From: Colias croceus
Lineage: Eukaryota > Arthropoda > Insecta > Lepidoptera > Pieridae
Assembly: GCF_905220415.1 (NCBI RefSeq)
Contig: NC_059568.1
Coordinates: 9,176,001-9,240,000 of the forward strand
Direction of reading: 5' to 3'
DNA length: 64,000 nt
In this document: positions 58,716 through 64,000 of the stretch, piece after piece
Layout of the letters: the number at the start of each line of letters is the position of its first letter
Position numbering within the stretch: position 1 is the stretch's first letter
Position numbers and translations under genes: made by a program
Notes under the pieces: generated by a model
What the model was told of the DNA's origin: nothing
The model's database searches: none
What the model saw: the letters and a program-made list of their open reading frames with translations, nothing else

Positions 58716-59707
58716 GCACACGAACATCCACGCTTTATTGCCTCGTGGGATGTACCCCATTGTTGCCTTCACAATAACACTATAACACTGCCGTGTCACC
58801 CGTTACGATGGGAAAAACAATATTTTTTCCCGTTTCGCGATATTTGTACTGTGCTCGCTAAATATTTACAGAATTCAGGCGATAAATTGCGGCGACATTT
58901 CGAATGGCACGTGAGAAATGTGATTGGTTACTCGTATTACATTTTTTTCGATATCTATATACCTATTATCTATTTTGATATTGAATTAAAACGACTTAAT
59001 CGTCAACTGGCGAGCGCGAATCTCGCGAGCGCGCGCGAGTTGGCACTTTTCGATTTTGCCTACTTTTTTTGTCGTCAACTCGCGCGTCTATATAATTTGA
59101 TGTTTTAATGTATAGTCAGCTACAAAAACGTTATAACAAATTTAATTTAGTTAGGTACTTACCTACTATAAATGTATAAGAAACTTTATGAAATTTGATT
59201 TTTAAAATAAAACAAAATATACATCGTTTTGAAATCAGTTTATTATAAATCAACAGGACAAAATATAAATTATTAGTAGTATTTCCCTTACTAATTATCA
59301 ACAATATCACATTGATTTGAGAATTTGGCTTATTATCTTATTATCTAGTATGTAAATTGTAAAAAACTAAGTAAATAAAATAGAAACAACGAAAACACTC
59401 CCCTCACATACTCGTATACTGAATATTGGTAAGTATAAAATAGTAAAACTAAACATAGTAATTGACAACAAACTGACTTATTATTGCTCCCTAATAAAAT
59501 CAATCTTAGGAACCATAGAAAGAGTCTTAGAAACTATAAAATCACAGATCACATATGGTTGTAAATGATTTTTACAAAAAACGCTAAACACTATCAATAA
59601 GTAGATTCATCAATTGGCTAAGTTATTACTGACGACCTACTAATAAAACTAATCACAGACTATACAATCACAGATCATGGTTTGTTATACCTAAATGATT
59701 TTTATAG

Positions 59708-59951
59708 CAAACGTTAAAATAAACAGACTATGCTAAATCATAAGTCAATATTTATAACCCCATGGATAAATTCGTTAACAGTGTTGGTAATGTGCTCGTC
59801 AATAGCACAAGTTTCTTTACATTTTGTAGTTATATTAGACTTCTTTAAGTATAAAGTCTGATAATAATTATCTTCTTCTTTTAAGATGGTCAAAAAATGT
59901 GCAATACTTTTGGGTTTGCTATTGATTTTTTTATTTACCGTAGAATGCCAG
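59708..59951 (-). repeat. Internal duplication in the MULE, copy 1
   Basis: gcaaacgttaaaataaacag through taaccccatggataaattcg to tagaatgccagc recurs at 59952-60232. In this copy the minus strand continues the transposase frame after YLKK as SNITTKCKETCAIDEH up to VINIDL and a stop. Confidence 0.85.
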
Positions 59952-60232
59952 CAAACGTTAAAATAAACAGACTATGCTAAATTAAATCAAAAATCACAAG
60001 ATCAAAAGTTCGATACATAAGTCAATATTTATAACCCCATGGATAAATTCGTTAACAGTGTTGGTAATGTGCTCGTCAATAGCACAAGTTTCTTTACATT
60101 TTGTAGTTATATTAGACTTCTTTCTTTAAGTATAAAGTCTGATAATAATTATCTTCTTCTTTTAAGATGGTCAAAAAATGTGCAATACTTTTGGGTTTGC
60201 TATTGATTTTTTTATTTACCGTAGAATGCCAG
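59952..60232 (-). repeat. Internal duplication in the MULE, copy 2
   Basis: It repeats copy 1 with about 37 extra bases in the first part and an extra TTCT in the poly-pyrimidine tract at about 60119-60124 (ttctttctttaag against ttctttaag). The extra four bases shift the transposase frame to an early stop. Confidence 0.85.
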
Positions 60233-60627
60233 CTCTCAACCATGTTCGTAGTGCGGTGTTGGCTAAAATTACAATACCATTTGTCTGCGAAAATGGAAGT
60301 CTCATTCAACCAAGTTCTTACAAAATAATCATTAAATTTTACAATATTTTTATCATTCGGACATTGAGACATAATATACAACCAACCATTCTCAACAGCT
60401 TCTTTGGGCAAATGTGCCAAAACAACGCACCTCTTTATATGTTTTCTAAATAGTACAGATTTTGTTATGCCTATTTCGTCAGCTTTCCGCCACAAACTTC
60501 GCGAAAAATGAAAGAAACACCCTCTAACGCTTGTTTCAGGGAATATGTCTTTGACTGCTAACATTGCAGCCTTCTCGACAGGTACTGAGGTACATCGTTT
60601 GTAACTAAGTGCATAAGGAGTAGGCAC
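60112..60627 (-). pseudogene. MULE transposase fragment
   Basis: The minus-strand frame reads VEKAAMLAVKDIFPETSVRG, CFFHFSRSLWRKADEIGI, then LAHLPKEAVENGW and HRTTNMVESWHSTVNKKI, NYYQTLYLKKEV. EKAA...F...CFFHFSRSLWRK and TNMVESWHSTVN are typical of insect MULE/FLYWCH-type transposases, covering the middle to end of the catalytic region. No start methionine fits the family start. The N-terminal zinc-finger part and the first catalytic Asp are missing, and the C-terminus is cut by the four-base insertion of the duplication. Confidence 0.82.
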
Positions 60628-60963
60628 TCAGTTTGCAAAATGAATTAGAAAGAGATAGCGCTATGACAGCTATACTGTTGTGCGCATGCGCGTTAGACGA
60701 GATAGTATGTGTCATTGGATGCGTTCCCCAGGCCTTCTCATTTCGGCCCTCTAAATCGTAATCTAAGTCAGTACTTCACAGAATCAGCTAACGCGGTCAA
60801 TAAATAATTATTAATAGTTTTTGTTTTCAATCTCTTTTTATTTGACTGTACTTTACATAGACGCGCGAGTTGACGACAAAAAAAGTAGGTAAAATCGAAA
60901 AGTGCCAACTCGCGCGCGCTCGCGAGATTCGCGCTCGCCAGATGACGATTAAGTCATTAAAAC

Positions 60964-61846
60964 GACTATTAAAACAAGTGAAGCGGCTCGTTTAAACAAC
61001 ATTTTGCATTTATATATGTTATTGAAATATTTAATTAAAGAAGCATATTTTTTAATAAAAGATTTGAAGAAAGAAGAAGAGAATTTATAAATATCGACCT
61101 CTCATAATTGCTGAAGCTAGCTCTCAAAATAAGAGTTAATACAAGGAGCTTAATTACCTACACATTTTATCATTGAGATTTGAGACTTCTTGAAGAAAAA
61201 AATCAATTATAAGGTCTTTTGACCCGCGGTTTTCATTTCATTTACACTTATTATTCTAACAACATTCACATCAAAAAGTAAAACAGTTATAATAAACGGT
61301 AATACAAAAATGCTTCAAAAAAATTATTAACCGGAAGACTGACAACTCACATACAATATGCGATAAAATTGAATCTAAACTAATCAGTTCAATAACTTGT
61401 ACAACAAGTGAATTTTATCATGACAAGATCTTATGAAAAGGTTACAGTTCCCAATCATATAAAAACACCTGTATAAATAGGTGAATTACACAAACAATAA
61501 AACTTGTGCTATAAAACTAATGCACGGTATTTTGGCCAGAATCACGTGTTAATAGAGGTGATTATTGTTTCAACAATTTTGAATAAAAGATTCCATTGCG
61601 CACGCGGTACAGTCGTTATCTGCCGCCCTATAGTAAACATGGAAGGTAATTTCGCAGCGAATACAATGATACTCGGCATACAAGATAACGGTTCGGTTAC
61701 AATTTATCGCCAAATGTCCAGTTCTCACAAATACACGCTCTAGTGCGACACAATTAATTTTATTATTTGTTTACCTAGACTAGATAAAGACAACATCAAT
61801 GGCATACCTATAAATCTTAATTCATTTATACTTAGTCTACAAAAAA
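60964..61846. other. AT-rich stretch right of the MULE
   Basis: A 79-codon plus-strand frame at 61504-61743 ends GNFAANTMILGIQDNGSVTI YRQMSSSHKYTL without a known motif; its GC content is slightly raised at 61590-61700. Not supported as a gene. Confidence 0.25.
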
Positions 61847-61916
61847 GTTTTCAAGTTACGCTTTTATCGTTAAAATTCACTCAAGTATTTTAATGATAAA
61901 AGCGTAACTTCAAAAC
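61847..61916. ncRNA. Candidate pre-miRNA-like hairpin
   Basis: Left arm 61847-61875 (begins gttttcaagttacgctttta) pairs with right arm 61888-61916 over 29 positions with one mismatch and one G·U wobble (on the plus strand) around a 12-base loop (ttcactcaagta). Size, stem and loop fit an animal miRNA precursor. A palindromic transposon scar or siRNA hairpin is the main alternative. I do not recognise the mature sequence. Confidence 0.3.
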
Positions 61917-64000
61917 TGTATGGCTTGAGCCATAGCTTTATATTAGCTATATACCTATGTGATACTTACAGATTTACACGATATAGGTTAACAAATGGCT
62001 ACCTACAAGGCCCGTGCAATGTGCATACCAAAAACTATTGAACTTTTCCAGAACATCCTTCTGATACCTAATCAAAAGTTTCAGTGCGTGCACAAAGAGC
62101 CAGCCAATACAATTGATATGCGCGATGTCCAACACAGATAATCTAGTTCAAGCGCTTGTGAAATAGCCGGCGCGTCTCATTAGGTTCAGTCAAAAGCGTT
62201 TAACTTCAGATGTGATCGCATTCAAAGAGACAAGTGCCAATATAGATGTTATCAGCATACGTTCTCACGCGTGCCGGGAGCGTGCCGTACCTGTGTAGAC
62301 TAAGCTTGCAGATGTGGCAATTTTTTTTTTGTAAATATTTAAATTTTAATCATATTATTTTATAATAATATATAATATTGATCGAGATGATTTATCTTTT
62401 GCTTTATCAAACTAAGGAAATATTTTTGGTAGAAATTTAATTTAGAAGCAAAGTACGTATTCAAGGTTCATTCGGAACAATGTTGAAATTAAAATTAGGT
62501 ATGTAAATATTTTCGTAACCATCAAGGTTAGTCTTCAGAATACCAGGTAATAAAGAGTATTTCAGGTGAATGTAAGTTGTGATTTTTGATAAATACTTAC
62601 TAAAAAGAAACACCTATTTCATGGAAGTTGGCTATATTATCTATCCATAGGTACTTAAGGTCCTTAAGGACATAAGTATTAAGTATTTTGGAAGAGCTGG
62701 TAAAATTAGCAAATTCCGTATAAGAAGTACGTTTTATAGATAGCTCTAAATTTATATTTATTATTTTTTTACATTTTCGACACATAAAATATATTTTTTA
62801 GAAGTTCGCCACTGTCCATTTAATGACTGCCATATCTGTGTATCTCACACTACTCTATGACAACCGCGCCCCCCGATTGGCGATATCTGCTACAATTAAT
62901 CTTTGCATGGGAAAATAGCCCACTTGTGATGGCACCAGCGATTTGCTAGTCATTTGTTGTAACCATTTGATTGACATGTTCAATTTTATTGAATTGTATA
63001 TTGAATAATATTGAATATTATTTTTACACTCCCAAACAATTGACTGTAACCAAAGTTAATAATATAATACTAAAGCTGAAACGTTTTATACTCATTACTC
63101 ACGTATATTTTAAATGTGTTATTGGGAATGTTCGCGGAAAAATAATAAAGATTAATATGATATTGTTAAAACAAATTCCGTCAACTACGAAATAATAAAA
63201 AGCGTTCTCAATGGAGCATTTTGATAAAAATTATAAATCATAAGTGTTGAAAGGCGTCTCAAAAATGTGGCTGTATCTCTACGGAATAATGCAGATTTCA
63301 CGAATAAAACAATTATTAAGTTTATTCATTTAAAATATGAAAAAAATTCCTTTCCTTCTTGTTTTATTACTGTAAGTAAATAATATAAATTCTTCCTAAC
63401 TAGTTAACTAGATGACCGTGACTTTTTTATTTAGTCCATTTATGAGGTATTCCGTATTATGAAAAATGTGATTATAAAACTATTCTCTTATTGCAATATC
63501 TTTGTATCCTATACAAAGGTCTAGGAGCGAGCTTTATGAAGTCTCCGAGCGCTCCTTCTGCCGTAGTAATTTATTCCGCTCCAAGTCATTTTATTCTTAT
63601 TATGGCTTTTTATGATGTAACGTTGTGAAGTGTGATAATATTTTAAAGCAATATTTTCCAACAAACAAATTACTAAAAACTGGTGTTTCACTTTTTGACT
63701 TGGCTTTAAAGATGTTTAAAATTCAATGAACTCTTTCAAAATGTAAGGTCTTTATATTGTTTGTATACTAATTAGGTCCTTATGGGGTTTTGAACCATTT
63801 TGTGCATAATTATGAATATTTTGTGCATAAATATGCATAATTCATATTTAACTTTGGTTTAAGTATTGATTAATGTTTAATTTTTTAATATAGAGAAAAA
63901 AAATAATAAAGCTTTAGAGAAACTTATCTTTGCTAAATTTAAAAAAAAACATATCAATTCAGCCTGTTAGCGGGATATCATACAAGCACACAGACAAACG
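61917..64000. other. AT-rich stretch to window end
   Basis: A GC-richer island at about 62060-62300 (gtgaaatagccggcgcgtct, cacgcgtgccgggagcgtgc) has no long frame. The rest shows no gene or named repeat. Confidence 0.3.

Larger units (their letters stand above)
58993..60955. mobile_element. MULE (Mutator-like) transposon, 1963 bp, with 99-bp TIRs
   Basis: Left TIR 58993-59091 and right TIR 60857-60955 begin gacttaatcgtca and match over 99 bp with two differences. ATTAAAAC is duplicated at 58985-58992 and 60956-60963 (8 bp). The TIRs hold a CpG-rich block (gcgaatctcgcgagcgcgcg). Inside are a transposase fragment on the minus strand and an internal duplication. The interior is too short for a full MULE protein, so the element is internally deleted and cannot move on its own. 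Confidence 0.88.

Noticed and set aside
58503..59108. Opposed open frames of 98 and 161 codons next to the MULE
   Set aside because: The GC island lacks stops and the plus frame runs into the MULE terminal repeat, so it cannot be an ancestral gene as read.

Overview
The window looks like nuclear DNA of a moth or butterfly. It is AT-rich, its genes are split into short exons by GT-AG introns, and it is littered with repeats of lepidopteran type. These include small Helitrons (insertion between A and T, TC start, CTAG end), Bm1-like tRNA-derived SINEs, jockey-like LINE fragments, and TIR elements of hAT, PIF/Harbinger, piggyBac, mariner and MULE type. I found no prokaryotic genes, CRISPR arrays or viral genes.

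Layout. At 71-563 (+) lies the last coding exon of an unrecognised Pro/Ala-rich protein whose body is off the left edge. A long, probably 3' untranslated stretch follows to about 4.1-4.5 kb. From 4.5 to 10.6 kb is a repeat nest: a mariner-like MITE, Helitrons, an 11-bp minisatellite that reverses orientation midway, and an inverted-repeat element holding a six-unit ~175-bp tandem array. From about 11 to 29 kb on the minus strand is the one well-identified gene, archipelago/FBXW7, the substrate receptor of an SCF ubiquitin ligase. Ten coding exons join in frame into 804 codons, with F-box, WD40 propeller and phosphodegron-binding arginines intact. Its introns carry a long fold-back repeat, a MITE, a SINE, a damaged LINE and Helitrons.

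Between 30 and 32 kb are a direct repeat, a possible plus-strand first exon and a 1-kb TIR element. Two minus-strand genes of unknown function follow in tandem: a complete three-exon gene (32953-33628, 165 aa) and the last four exons of a second gene (35181-40502). Both end in the same residues (TDFDLLSQW) and share a Cys-rich segment, so they appear to be paralogues. The second gene carries a nested piggyBac-like element in one intron and several Helitrons.

From 41 to 64 kb no gene can be supported. This stretch holds a LINE 3' end inside a candidate TIR element, a hAT MITE inserted in a SINE, a complete but deleted MULE (58993-60955) with a broken transposase, scattered GC-rich islands that may be regulatory or untranslated exons, and a miRNA-like hairpin at 61.85 kb.

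No clearly new multi-gene system is visible. The most unusual items are the reversing 11-bp minisatellite, the nested transposons with readable target-site duplications, the ago intronic fold-back, and the TDFDLLSQW gene pair.
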